A DNA stretch of 64,000 nt, from the NCBI GenBank assembly GCA_000310025.1, contig FN649749.1, forward strand, positions 951,859 to 1,015,858. Direction: 5' to 3'. Both the position numbers and the translations under genes were made by a program. Below, one piece after another: positions 39,101 through 51,635 of the stretch; position 1 is the stretch's first letter; every line of letters begins with the position of its first letter. Below the pieces are notes generated by a model that saw nothing but the letters and a program-made list of their open reading frames with translations, did no database searches and was not told the origin of the DNA. This stretch comes from Ectocarpus siliculosus (lineage: Eukaryota; Sar; Phaeophyceae; Ectocarpales; Ectocarpaceae).

Positions 39101-41496
39101 GGACGCGCGGGGTTCTCCTAAACAGCGGCGTTTTCGTGTTTCGGAATAGAAACCAGTCGCCGACACCCGACGGACAACAAAAGAGAGAGGACGAGATATG
39201 AAAGTCAACGGGTATGTCACAATCGGGCAACAAAGGCATGACTGGCACGATTCACACATGCCACTGAACACCTTCCGCAGCGTTTCACGTACACGATATA
39301 CCACTTGGCAAGGCCACAACACAAAAACACGACATAAAGGCAACACGCCGTTCGATGTCCAGCCCGCTGGAGAGAAAAAAAAGAGATCAAGCACATAGTG
39401 TACGAAATACTTGCAGGCAGACACATGATGCACAATATGCTGTACGAGGTGAAGGTAAGAATAACAGAGGCTGCGTGCGTGAAGATTGACACGTAAATTA
39501 TATCCAGGTGAACCACGTGTAAGAAAAAACAAATGCTGTGTGTGTAAAGATCCACACCCAGACCATATCCAGCCCGCGAGACCAACATGCAGGCCATGTG
39601 TAGGGAATCGTTGGAGTTGAACTCAAGCACAAACCTTGTGCACTTGAGGTGCAGGGAAGGCCAAGGGCCGACCCCCCCCCAGCGCCGGCCCCCCTCCGCT
39701 CCCGCTCCCACCGCCACCGCCACCGGCATCTCCGTCATAACTCGGACAAAACGCGTCCACCCTCGGGTAGCAGCCGCCGCCGCTGCTGCTGCTGCTACTG
39801 CTGCCACCGCTGCAAGCGCCCGTCTCCACGGTCAGGTTCTGCTGGTACAGCAAGGTGGCGGCAGCGGCCATCTCTCTCGGGCTGGCGTCGTACGCGCGGG
39901 GCCGCTTTTGCCTGCCCCCGGCCGTTGCTGCCACCGCCGCCGCCTTAGCTGTCGCCGACCTTGTTCTCTTTGGTGCGGCGAGACCAGGGTCGCTCGGAGC
40001 GGCGGCGGGGAGACGGCCGGCGGACGTGATCGTCATCTGCGCAAAAGCTTGAGCTCTGCGCATTTCTGCCTCGCAGACCTGGAGAGGGGAGGGGGAGATG
40101 AACGATGCGACGGCAGAAGGCGCGACAAGTAGGCATCATCATCAAGACGTACAAAAATGACGTTCGCGTCACGCACAGCTTCAGCTGTCGCAAAAGCCCC
40201 GACCGTTGACGAGGCGAAGAGGCCGGCTGAACCCTCGCCGCGATGAGTTTCAAGGCGTGCACACCGCAAAATGATAAAAAAAATATTCTGCGCGAAAGGG
40301 AGAACGATACCTGCGAGCGACAAACACAGCCTATGGGGAAGATGTACACACACAGGCAACGATGACGATATTTACCTTGTATATGACGATCCTTCTCTGG
40401 CGGGGGTCGTGAACGCCGATCGTGTAGAACTCCCCGAACTGGTTGTTGAGGCCTCGGCCCCACACGTTGCACGAAGACTTGGTCGTCTCGACCCACTCGA
40501 ACGAGTGCCACTTATCGTGGACTCTGATTGGCCGACACACGACGGTTTCAGGACGTACAACGTCAAGGTCGGACAAAAAACAAGACGCAGTGCAATCTGG
40601 AGATATCGCTGGAAAAATTCAGTCCAGCGTCTGAGACAGCAGAGCAGTGGGAGGACCACCACACACGGAGAGCATACGGCGTTCCAACTCCACAGCAAGG
40701 ATGGGAACGGGGCAATGGATTCTGCATCGATTTTGGTCGATTGACGCTCCTCCTTCCAACGATGCCGCAGTGCGTCTGTTTATCGAACGGCTATTTGATG
40801 AAAGACGTGAGTTTCAGCCAGCCTCGCATAGGAAAAATATGTATTGTGAAGGCGATCACAGTCGTGAGCCTCAAAGACGGTGTCCCCCATTTCTGCAACA
40901 GGTCTTGGTCGACCATCACAGAACATGTGTGTCACGCTCTCACTCGCTGACCGGTGTTCCACCGCTAATCCAACCTTCTCACTCAGCAAGTCCTGTTAAG
41001 GCCCTCGGATGGTGCGAAAACCTGACCGTTATCCTGTCTCGCGTCATCAGTCTTTTTCCTATCGGATCTGCCAACTGCCGCCACATTACGGCTTCTCCAC
41101 TATTTCCGATATGCCACGTCGTCGCCTAACCCGAGCTACACGGTTAATCGGTCTTGACCCCCAAGGACGCTCACGATACCCAAACGGCGTACATTTGCAC
41201 ATCGCGTTAACAATCCGTGTCACAGCATGCATTCCGTCGTTTTTCCATTTCACATCCCCTCCAGTGTGCCGCTTTCCCGCCTGAATCAACGGTACCCACC
41301 GCTACTCACTCTTGCACGGACGGGGCTGAGGGACGGGTGTTGGGCAATTGTAGGTTAAATCCTCCATCGTACACGCCCTTGTCCATGAGAACCATCAAGA
41401 AGTCTTGAGATACCTCATCTTCTCGTCGTGCCCGCCATGACCCCTAAATAGAGAACGGAACGAAAGAAAGAAGGAAGAAATAAACAAGAAAGAAAC

Positions 41497-41527
<31 letters not shown>

Positions 41528-42166
41528 CAAACAAACAAAGAATAAGAAACAAACAAACAAACAAACAAAGAGCGGAAGAACGGAAGAAATAAATTGAACT
41601 AAATAGCGAAAGAGAAAGAGAAGAAATACCCCTGTCAAAAAGGGATCCAGATCAGCCTTGAAAAGGGATATGGACATTCCAGTGTTCGTGTTTTAGCGTA
41701 ACTATTGTGAGCTAGCCTCGGAAGAAAGTTTCGCGACTACGTAAAGCGTACGAGGGAGTGGTTACACGGTAGAGAAATGTTATTAATGTCTTATGAACAC
41801 CACAACGCGACGACAGCAAGCACTCGACGTGCGTACTCACGTCCTGTTGGAACATACATGGAATCCTTCACTCTGAACGTACGGGAAAGCTGAAAAGCAA
41901 CATCACACCTACTGTAGGGCATATTGATGAACCAGCGGGCGGCGGCAGGCTAAACCACGAACAAGATAACGGCAAGGGAAAGCCATTTCACGCAAAAGGC
42001 AACAAGAGGCACCGGTCGTCCCGTCCAAAGCGCTCACCTTAATGTCGCCGTTTGTGAGCAGCGTCCCTTCGAGCAGTGCCATGTAAGACGTCGGGATGAA
42101 GCTGTCCAACGACTTTTCCTTACGGGGCTCGGCCGTGGCCCTCTGCTTGTTCTTTGGCCCTGGCAT
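36123..42166 (-). CDS. Unknown 485-residue protein, nine exons, coiled-coil C-terminus
   Basis: Exons: 42166-42038, 41889-41841, 41418-41310, 40523-40376, 40078-39635, 39117-38905, 38521-38387, 37295-37206, 36263-36123. All introns are GT-AG, all phases match, and they join to 1458 nt ending in TAA. Residues 1-145 look globular, with FIPTSYMALLEGTLL, a Trp/Phe-rich stretch (KWHSFEWVETTKSS) and GRGLNNQFGEFYTIG. Residues about 160-290 are low-complexity: Ala-rich, basic (QKRPRAYD), then Ser and Gly runs. Residues about 330-480 are strongly helical and charged (ELRKQMLEDERKLE, then EELEIRTREAEREKLELERE) and should form a coiled coil. The QKRPR patch could be a nuclear signal. I recognise no family. 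The consistency of nine junctions makes the gene itself near certain. It is head-to-head with the dehydrogenase gene (1.6 kb between start codons). Confidence 0.85.
37327..37606. repeat. Intronic minisatellite, 70-bp unit, 4 copies
   Basis: The anchor GCAACGACCGCAGCAAACAA recurs at 37335, 37405, 37475 and 37545, an exact 70-bp period. Each unit also has GTAAGCCTTGATGGGGTTTT with few changes. The array lies in the intron between the 38521-38387 and 37295-37206 exons of the unknown gene. Confidence 0.95.
41455..41600 (+). repeat. (GAAA)n/(CAAA)n microsatellite, intronic
   Basis: About 145 nt of alternating GAAA and CAAA units on the plus strand, purine-rich, within the intron between the second and third exons of the unknown 485-residue gene. 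On the transcribed strand it is a pyrimidine tract just upstream of the 41418 acceptor. Confidence 0.9.
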
Positions 42167-43788
42167 CACCGCCTATTGCTCACTCACCGCCCTCCTGCGG
42201 CCCACTGCTACAGAAGTCTGTAGAGCCCCGCCGCTAGTTAGCTGGGTTGAATAAAAAGAACGAAACGTTGGGTAAAAGGGGGGTACCATGGACATGAGAA
42301 AAGGTTCGAGACGCTGACGAGGTGGACGTCGTACCAGGAGCTTTTGCCGCAAAAAATAAGGAAAATAAGTTATTATGCTGTTCACACCCGAACTAGCCCT
42401 GATATCGGCGAAATAAGTAAGATCGGTCCGACGTAAGGCACCCATTGCTTGACAAGTATCGGTCAATTGAGGGTTTGTCGTTCAGGTCCACACCATGGGC
42501 ATCTTGCGGGCGGGGAAGTGGTTGCGCAGATCCCCTCTTCGGCGACCCAAGAAACGCGTGCCTGAATCGGGTTTCCAAAGTCTACGTCCGGTACGGATAA
42601 ATGCATGCTCAGAAAGCGGCTGCACGAGTCGCGAAAAAAATCCAACAGGTCTGTGTGGGTGTCTGTCAGTGAGGGCGGGCGGGCGAGGTGCGTGGTCTCC
42701 TCCCGGCACTACTGCTGTACGAACATAATCTAGGAAACATAAATCTTTCTGTGTGTGTATTTATTTTTCTAATTATCAATGGAGATGACTCGTTTGAATC
42801 TGAGCGGCTCCAGTCGCGAGGTTATACTGCATGTCACCACCAACGAGATGAGAGCGATGAACGTGTGCTTGTATTCTTTCGAAGAAGCAAGATACTCTGC
42901 TCAGTATCCTACATTGTGAACCATGACGGGCCGTTTACAAGAGGCAACCCAGTTTCGGCAGGTACTCTGCCTGCCTAATTAGGACTAGTGGGGAGGGCTC
43001 ACCCGGTCTATGGACCATGCATCTGGCCGTAGAAAGAACATCTGCAGACCATACTTTTCAAAAATGTCGGCGTGGTCGATGGTAGTCACGAGTCACGTAT
43101 GCGTCCCTGGCTGTGATGTCGGCTAGACACTAGTAGTCTACACCACCTCTTCGGCTGCTGTGTACCGCGGCGTACACCGGAAAGATGATCTCAAAAACTG
43201 ACCAGGAAAAGAACAACCCACTGAAATCAATTTCAAACACTAAATATGCCGCCTCGGACGCTCTATTGTTGCCGCTGTGCTGTTGATTTGTCGTCCTGCA
43301 CCAGTAGTCTCAGGCAAGAAAACTGCCCCAACTTTCCCCAGTGCACCAAATTAGGGAAATGCTTCGGTGCACCTTCACATTAATAAAACCAGATAAAACA
43401 CCAAAATGTACTGTATCGATCGATTGCTTCGGTGCACCGCCCCGCCGTATCGATGCCATTTTCGCTACCATATTTCTCACAGCGCAGTCTCACACGGTCT
43501 CTCACCTATTCTCTTTTCCTCTCCAACTTTGGTCCCGACGGGGCCCAAACTAAATATTCCTCCCAAGCGCGAAGAAGTGGATCTGTCGTGTGGCTTTCCA
43601 AGCTGTAGCAGCAAAGGTTGGCAATAGTGCGAGTAGTGTCGTGCCTCTCGGTGCTGTGCACCGTGTGTGTGCATCTCCGCCGACCTTCTGGCAGGGGGGG
43701 GTCGCGAACAAGCCACGGGGCCCCAATGGCCTGTCTTGAACATTCTCGGCCCCGCCTGCCTGCTGTACTCGCATTCCACGACGCAAAA
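42167..43788. other. Shared upstream region of two head-to-head genes
   Basis: 1.6 kb between the start codons of the unknown gene (minus) and the plastid dehydrogenase gene (plus). It probably carries both promoters and 5' untranslated regions. I find no clear TATA element or exon. Overlapping small frames at 42390-42730 and 43477-43786 are judged to be noise. Confidence 0.5.
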
Positions 43789-46700
43789 ATGGCGTGGGCA
43801 GTGTCAGCTGTGGTGCTTCTTACATCGTCCTTTCTGCCGCACTCGGAGGCCTTCTTCTCGCCGGGGTCTACCGTTCGTGTCGTTGGACGTGAGGTAAGAA
43901 ATGGGTCATGAACGTTACATGCACACAGTAAAACCTCCGTCCTACCCGTACCAATGACACATGATAACACACCCCCTGGACCGATTTTCAAATCTCGATT
44001 TGTCAACAACAGAAAGAGTCACAATGCCGAAAACGGTGGCGTTGAAGCTGCCTCGTTGGGAGCTTTCCAACAATGTATTGTTTCATTGATGCACCCTCTT
44101 CGTCGTGGCGTAGTCGAGCTTTGAAAATTGATCCAGGGGGTGTGTTATCTTGTGTCATATACGGTATGCAGCATAACACCACTCCCCGTTGCACCGAATT
44201 TCAAAGCTCGAGCACTCCACGATGAAGAGGATGATAGAATCAAATGAAAGTTACATGTAGTCGGAGAGCTTTCTACGAGACTGTTACAACGCCTTCCGCC
44301 GTTTTCGGCATTGTCACCGCTTTTGCTGCGGAGTACTCGAGCTTTTAGAGCTTCGAAAATCGGTCTAGGGACTACTGCTGTAGTATCTTACTTGACATGC
44401 GGTACCCCTTAGACTGCAACTGACCTACACGTAGATACCATTGCAGAAGATGCATGCGCCAAACCACTGTCATTGCAACACATCCCAAGTATCCTACTAC
44501 ATAGCGTGATTCTCCCTGACGATTAGGTAGGGTACCTGCAATGAACATTGAGCGTATGCCGTAAATCCAAGCGTTCAGTATTCAGTAGAGTGTGCATCTG
44601 TAGCCATGCCCTGCTGTCTCAACGTCTCAACTCAGTGAAATCATTCCCCCCACTCACTGCAAAGACTTCCAACACATCCCCTGCGATTGCTGTAGAATTA
44701 TCTCATGCGGGTATCTCACTGGTTGTATGTATATTTTCTCGAATCCTGGACCTCTGTTGGTATGCAGGAGGCCGTCCTGCAAGCCAGAAAACAATCTGTA
44801 CCGCCCGTGGTGACACACATGTGGAGTGGAACATTTCCTCCTCAATCCATCATGGTATTTCTTTTCTTACAACAGGTGGATGTAGGATTACAGCTGCAGT
44901 AGACGAAAACGTCACGACACACACACCTACTTTTGTGCACGGCGAGCAGGCGCTCTCGCACACGCCAGCAAAATGCAGCAGCGCTGGCAGGACGAGAGCC
45001 GGAGCTAAGCTGGGTGCCGCTGCCTCGCGAGCCTCCATGTCGGCAGCAGCGGGAGGGGAGATTTCGGAGGGAGATACGGTGGTCGTCGTGGGTGCTTCCG
45101 GGGGTATCGGGCGTTTGGTCACTCAAAGGTGAAAACATTACAACCACACCAAGGCATGCCACACCATGGTAACCACACCATGGCATGTACTTATTCGCCG
45201 TCCCCCTGTTGTATTTGCCGCCCTTGTGTAAACCAACCATACCAGATACCATGGTATGCAGGCTCTCTTTGTTAAATGAGACGTACTTGAGCAAGCCCAG
45301 CCAGCCCGCTGCCTTCATCTTTCGGCCTTGCCCCACATAAGTCCGCTTGTTTTACCCCCGTCCCGAGCGCCGTGCCCTTTGCCCCGTTCAAACCGTCGTG
45401 CTACAATGCACGGCAGCCTAGCATCCACCGGCAAGTACAAGGTGAAGGGGCTCGTGCGGAACCTCGAGAAGGCCAAGGAAGCTTTGCTATCTTCGGCCGG
45501 GGGGGGCCTTGAGATTGAGCTGGAGCAGGGAGACATCTTGGACGAAAGCAGCCTCGTCGCCGCGATGAAGGTAGCGGACGGCGTTAGAGTGATATACAAA
45601 GAGCGCCGCGTTGCGGCCGTGACACCACCCTCGTTTATCTCATCACGATTTTTTTCCCGGTACGGAGTACAACGATACCCTACCGCGACGCACCTAACAC
45701 GGCACCGAGAATCGTTTTGGGTAAGAATTTGAAGACGCAAGCGACGCATTTGCCCGCTGCTTGCGGACGCGCTCGTTTTGCTGTGCAGGGAAAACGATTG
45801 TTTCGCCTGTGCTTGGGGCACTCTCAACTAGAATCCTCTCCTCCCCCCTTCCATCGCCCAGCTTGTACATGTGCAAGAACAGTATTTCTTGTTTGCTAAG
45901 AGTACCCGTGAAACCATGGTCGCTTCCCAGCTTCACAACTCCACAAACGCCTCCTTCATCATGGACCAGCCGTGTTTTTCTCTCTTCTTTCTGCTGACGG
46001 TCAAAGGAAAAGACAATCGACGCCACTTTCATCGACACCAGTGCAGGAGAGAATTCTTGTATCAGTCATATGGTGATTCGCGCGCATGCTCGTGTGTTGT
46101 GTATAACGGTATTCCCCCCCCCTCTCTAACGTAAGGATGATGACCAGGTTACTGGTTCATTCTTGTCAGACGTATCCTGGGTTGGTGAAAACCCGGCATA
46201 TCGCTCCGTCCGGCGTGGTAGGGATGCGAAGCCAACGATGTAGCGACTACGGCATGCGTTTACATGAGTACACAACCTGCACTTTCATACCATAGAAACA
46301 CATGACATGCTTCTTGCATGGGTGGCTCCCGTGATGTGTGTGTACGTGTGCAGGGGGCCGCGTGCGTGGTGGCGTGCACCGGGACGACCGCTTTCCCTTC
46401 CAAGCGGTGGAACGGGGGCAACACTCCCGACGCCGTCGACAACCTGGCCGTGGGGAACATGCTGCGGGCGGCGGCAGGGTGAGAAGTGTTGGTGGATCAA
46501 CAGAAAGGCTGGACGTGCAGCGTACGTTCGCTGGGTTTTCGCCGTGTAGGAATAGCGGCGATCGGTCGTTTGGCCACCTACTTTTTGGTGGTCGCTATGG
46601 CATCCAACGATTTCAAGATATCAAAGCCACCAACTGAGCCTGTGACCAATTTGTTTGGCCCTGTTGTTTGGTTTTTTATCTCTCTCGCCGCTGCCGTTGC

Positions 46701-49006
46701 CACTACCGTTGTTTGTTGCGGTCGTACTCGCCGTCCTAAACAGTTGCTATTTTGGGTGCGGACGCCCTTGTCGTTGTCATCGTCGTCATCATAATCTTCA
46801 CATCCATGAGTGCTTAACTTGGTGCTTCCTCCGCCGTCTGCCCGTGCGTTTCCTTCCCCAGCGGCGGGAGCTTGAAGCGGTTCGTGCTACTTTCGTCGGT
46901 GGGGGTGACGAGAGCGGACAAGTTCCCGTTCGTGATTCTCAATGCCTTCGGGGTCCTAGACGCGAAGGCGAAAGGGGAGGCGGCCGTGAGAAAGTGAGAG
47001 GAGCGTATTGGGCGGGGTCTGATAGAACCTCGGGTTGTCTTGCGGAGATTCAGATCACTCACTGCTGTCCTTTGGGTCTAGTTTTCAGCACGAGTTGGTG
47101 CGCCACTCTCGTACGTCCTCCGAAAACAAAGTTACTACAATAAACACCTTGTAGCTGCTGTGAGCTCACACGAAAGTTGACTGCCGTTGGGGAATTGGGA
47201 AGAACCACTTCCCGGAGGGAATTTGCTCACACAACTTCGCGCTCGGACCCAAAACCTCTGGTGGTTCTTGTCTAGATGAACGATCAAGTTCTCTCTCCCT
47301 CTCTGCCTCTCTCTTTCTAGCTCTCTCTATCTCTCTTTCTCTGATTCGCTCTATCGTGTTTTGGTACCGTCGATACGGAGTGTGAGACGCTACAACGTAT
47401 TGCCGCGGATTGCTCCTAGAAATGCACACCCTTCCGTTGCCGGCACACGTCGAACTGCTGTGTAACATCCTAGTTTTGCGGGCACACCTCGGAGACCGTG
47501 TAACATCCTTATTTCGGGTAGCGCTTCTTTCTGCCCCCATGACAACGGTGAAAGTTGACCGCTCTATGTTCACGACACGGGTGACCAACCACATGCTAGA
47601 AAGTCAAGAAAATAAAAAGCAATGGACTCTTACCATGCAGTATGCTCGGCAGCGCACCGAGGGTTACTTGTGGGTTGAGCCTGTCGAAGGGGATGATTCA
47701 TGGTCAGTAGGGGGTCCATTGGTTTGGGTATAACCGACCGGTGCGTAACCCCCCCCAACCGCCCCGCATCAGAGCCGCCAAAGAGGGGGGCTTCGGCTAC
47801 TCCATCGTACGCCCCGGGCAGATCAAGGGGGACCCGTTCTTGGCCTACTCCAACAGCGGGGCCGCCGTGTCCCCCGACGCCCCGGAGAAGGGGTCCGCGA
47901 AGCGAATGGTATCGTTGCGGCAGGGCGACTCGGAGGCCGGGGACGTCAACCCCAGCTCGGTGGCGGAGGCGTTTACGCAGGTGAAAATGATAAGAAGCAA
48001 CTCTATTGTTCTAAGTTTGAGTGGGGGTGCACGTGCTTCTCGAAATATGGAGTTTTAGTTTTGAGTTGTTTTTATGCGGGGTACGCTATTTAGCTCGGTA
48101 CTTACTTGATGTTAGCCAGTTGATGAAGAGGTGCTGTGGGAGCAGATTGAGTGCGTTACTCATTTTGCTTCACGTGAGTGGAATGCTGCTTGGCAGCGGA
48201 GGTGGCTCCACAGTTGACATTTTGAACGAAGAGGTTTCGCGTAAGTGAGGGAAATCTTTTGAAGCAGATCTCAGCCCGATTGTTGACAAGAGCCAGAAGA
48301 TTGAGATTGTCATGCAGGAGAAATATCGTTCGGGGAGATCCAACAGAGAAGAAGCATTCTATGCGGCCCCGACTCTATCGGACTGGCTTGGAGAGGCTTG
48401 CGTGGGTTCCGAGAATAGATGCAACAAGCAAACCAACCACACAAGTTGGAGCATGCAGGAAGGACCTGGTGTTGCATGCATGAGTTGTGCTCTGGTTGCC
48501 GGGAATCGACCAAATTGGTGGCCGCAGATTGCGACGGGCAGCACGAAGACACCAGACACGTTTGGCCCCAACTGGGTCGGGACCACCGGCGTTTCGACAA
48601 CATTTGCGTGCGAACACACCCGGTTGAGTTGCACAATAAAATATCCCACAAAGGCAGCCCCAACATCTATTTTCCGCGCTCTTCTTTGGCCAATCTACAT
48701 GGAAGCTTGTTGCAGGTGCGCCCGCGGAATGAGTGCATGTGCATGCCCCGCCCCCGGCCGGATCCCCGAAAGAGCAAAAATTGTCGAATCTACAGGGCTT
48801 TCCCCGCCTGTTTTGAACCAACAGCACTCTTGTGTACCTTTTTTCTGTCATTGTGGAACCGCCGTGTTTGTGCTATCATGCCGCGCTCCGGCGGGGCGCA
48901 GACCGTGGGCCAGGCGGGCGCGATAGGGAAGAGCTACACCGTCATCAACTCGCTCGGAGATGCTCCGAGCCAAGGGACATGGGACGAACTCTTCGCCAAG
49001 CTCTGA
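43789..49006 (+). CDS. Plastid-targeted atypical short-chain dehydrogenase / NAD(P)-binding protein, seven exons
   Basis: Exons: 43789-43893, 44950-45128, 45417-45570, 46354-46478, 46862-46993, 47773-47980, 48902-49006. They join to 1008 nt, 335 residues, in one frame. Residues 1-21 are a signal peptide ending SEA before FFSPG; then comes a basic Ser/Ala-rich transit-like stretch to about residue 70. This is the bipartite address for complex plastids. The Rossmann motif GASGGIG is at 83-89. Further family features are RNLEKAKEAL, CTGTTAFPS, RFVLLSSVGV, KAKGEAAVRK and YSIVRPGQI. VRPG in place of the classical YxxxK places it with atypical SDRs that bind NAD(P) (the PF13460-like group), some of which act in thylakoid assembly or pigment metabolism. 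Substrate unknown. The start of exon 2 is the softest junction. Confidence 0.88.
43954..44158. mobile_element. MITE-like element, best-preserved inverted ends
   Basis: The left end ATGACACATGATAACACACC and the reverse complement of the right end ATGACACAAGATAACACACC match at 19 of 20 positions, and the match continues through CCCTGGACCGATTTTCAAA-type sequence. Length 205 bp, noncoding. It sits in intron 1 of the dehydrogenase gene, directly beside a second copy. Confidence 0.8.
44165..44402. mobile_element. Second MITE-family copy, adjacent and diverged
   Basis: It begins ATGCAGCATAACACCACTCC and ends with TCTTACTTGACATGCGG, the reverse complement of a similar end. It contains the family words TTTCAAAGCTCGAGC, GAAGAGGATG, GCCGTTTTCGGCATTG and GCTGCGGAGTACTCGAGC. 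It lies back to back with the copy at 43954-44158. Confidence 0.65.
46145..46275 (+). repeat. Dispersed repeat family 3, copy 2
   Basis: Relative of 33665-33830, located in intron 3 of the dehydrogenase gene. It shares CTGGTTCATTCTTGT, CCCGGCATATCGCTCCGTCC, GATGCGAAGCCAACGATGTA and GACTACGGCATGCGTTTACA. Confidence 0.6.
47285..47350. repeat. CT-rich intronic tract
   Basis: Tandem CTCT/TCTC pyrimidine repeat within intron 5 of the dehydrogenase gene. It has no evident function beyond simple sequence. Confidence 0.8.
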
Positions 49007-51635
49007 TTGGTCAGGTTGGTTTCGAAGCGAGGACCCGAGCGCGGCGGGTCGGTCTCTATCCGCACAGCGGTGGTGGTCACCGCCTCCTCTACAGCAGCGG
49101 GAAGGAGGGCTGCTAAAGCCGGCCCAAGCCTAAACGGCACTCAGATCGAATCTTGTGTGTGACCAATCCCGGATGGTTGCACCTCAACAGAAAAGAAGGG
49201 ATAGCACGGTAGGCAGTTGCTGCTGCAAGCGACGATAGTATGAATGGCGAGGACCGTGGCTTAAGAACAAATCATCGACCAATGTACCTTGGCAAAAGGC
49301 GGTTGAACGGTGCCTGTGGCAAGCTCTCTGAGTGCATGCGGTGTTTTGTTAGCTCATGCTGCTGCATGTTGGTCGGTCGTGACACCCACGGCCGGACTCT
49401 TATTGATCGACAAGTTTGTTGGTCCAATGGTGAGATCGACATGGAGGGATCGGGGGGAATTGTTGGTTGGTTTGCGAGCTGGACTCGCACCGTGCCCATT
49501 TCTGATTGCTGCTGTTCTTGCTAAGACGATCCTTTTCCCAAATGAAACCGTAAGCAAGTGTGCCTGAGGCTGTGTGACCAGCGTGGGCGGCTTGCTGATG
49601 GTGTATTCCCGACTAACTTTCGGGTGCTGCGTTCTGGAAGCGTGTGCTACAACTTGTGCTTGGTCGTCGAACTCTGGCCTGCCAAAGGGATTTTACCGTC
49701 GGAATTCCGATCGGTAGACGGTTTTGGGCGGTGTCCGCGTGAGCCTGATGTAAAGTGTTTGACTTCGGACATTTAGAACTCTGATATATTGTGTAGACTA
49801 GATAAGATGCAGTCCATTCATTTCAGAAGCAATCTAGAAGAGGTCGTGTATTTGTAGCTGGTACCGATCGAGAAGCCGCAGACTACCAAATGGGGGCGAA
49901 ACATACCTGCTCAATCGCGGACAACTTCCTACGGTCAGGTGTTTCGGGCGGATGCCGTGGATGACAACATATGGAAACCACAAAAAGAGGTTTGTTGGAC
50001 GCGCTACTGGTTATTAACAGGTTATCGGGTCTGTTTTTCATCTCGCGCACAGCAGTCGTGTGAAGTCAGGACCAAATTTGCAGCACGCAACAGGACTTGT
50101 TGGCGCGGAAAATGGAAAAACGTGGCACGTGCTTCACGCCGCTTGCCGAGCGAGGCCTTGGCTACTCGTTGTCCACCTCCGCAGCACACGAAAGCACCGA
50201 ATCAGAAGACATTTCTCCGCCCGAGAGGTTCATAACTATTCTTGCCGGGCAAGCCAAGGAAACATTCTTAGAGGCACCCGTACGAGGGCATCGATTTTGA
50301 CTGCTTTTTGTCGCTGTCCTGGGACGAGCGTGACTCGTCCTTAGGAACTGCCTGATGTGACGTGTCGAACACGTCTCAATGCAAAAAATACACTACCACC
50401 GCCGCACATACAAGCCGGCCAGGTTCGTGTTGACGGCGATGACGTGTGAAACACTAATAATGTACCTACAACAAACAACAAGCTCGAGCATGTACGTCGA
50501 TACAATTGCACCAACATTTTTCATGCTATAGTACAGTTTACAGTTTTCCGGCTGTTGTCCCCTTCTGAAAGAGAGTGCACGAAAATCGAATCTGAAAGCA
50601 TAAATAGGACTAGTAGAAACAAAGTAGGAGTTCCGAGCCCCCAACTCACGACAGTCGTAAATGGCACAAAAATATGTCAACTCTACTCTACAACGACAGA
50701 CCCGCCGCCGAACCGCCCGACAACAACAACGCGCTTCCAACTCAGCCAAAACCAATAAGCCAGTAGTTACTGCGTCTGTCTCTACCTATCCTTTCAAACC
50801 ATCGTCTCGTCTCTGTGTCAAATCGACGGTTCAAGAGAGACGGTACAAATGAACCACGGAATATACAAAAAAAAACGGTTTTCGTTTCGTATTTCAAACA
50901 AAAAGTACCTATCCTCCGCGCCTCTAACTCAACGACCGATTCGTGAAGCCCCCGTGTGGGCACAAGCATAAAAAACGACCATTTCGAGTACCATGTACAG
51001 TTCTCAAACATTTAGATTCTCTGGCCCGCCTACCGACGCTCTCTTTGTACACCAATGCGGAATGCCGATGAGCGGATTCGCCAAAACAGATGTATCCCAC
51101 GGCATCCGCATCTCACAGCGGCATCACGAACAACGGTTCGATTTTTTCGTTTGATACCCCCTTGAGAAGGAAACTTTTCTCGAGGGAGGAAGCCCCCTCA
51201 ATCAAGCGGCTTCTACGGGTGGGGTGCAGCCGCTCGCTCACCTGTAGCGTATTTGATTCGATCGAAACAACCGAGCGCCAAATAGCGCTCTTGTCGATCG
51301 GTGCCTTTGATGCGGCGCCTGGTGGGAGGGAAGTCAACCTGTTGCTTCGTCCCGGGGTTCGTGTGAGGGACGCCAGCGTCAGCAGTGGGTGCTGTACAAT
51401 GTCCATGAACGATAGCGACAAGCCCGCCTCCGTCGTCTACAAGCATCAACGTATCAACCATGCCGATGCGCGGCCTCCCTCCACCCCCAACCTCTTGCAT
51501 ATGAATGGCCGCACCCCCGCTCATCTCTACACCGGGATGGGCGGATCCACCAGGCACGGCGGTGCCCGCGGATTGACATTTGCTCTATTCACAGTGCACT
51601 ATTTGTAACTCTCCCTGGCTATCATCTCAGGCGAG
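49007..51635. other. Intergenic gap between convergent genes
   Basis: The 3' flanks of the dehydrogenase gene (from the left) and the phosphatidylinositol synthase gene (from the right) meet here. No exon is supported. Opposing open frames at 51090-51608 (plus) and 51213-51557 (minus) shadow one another and are probably 3' untranslated sequence. Confidence 0.5.

Noticed and set aside
51090-51608. 172-codon plus-strand frame near the end of the phosphatidylinositol synthase gene
   Set aside because: Shadowed by an antisense frame and without motifs; most simply 3' flank.
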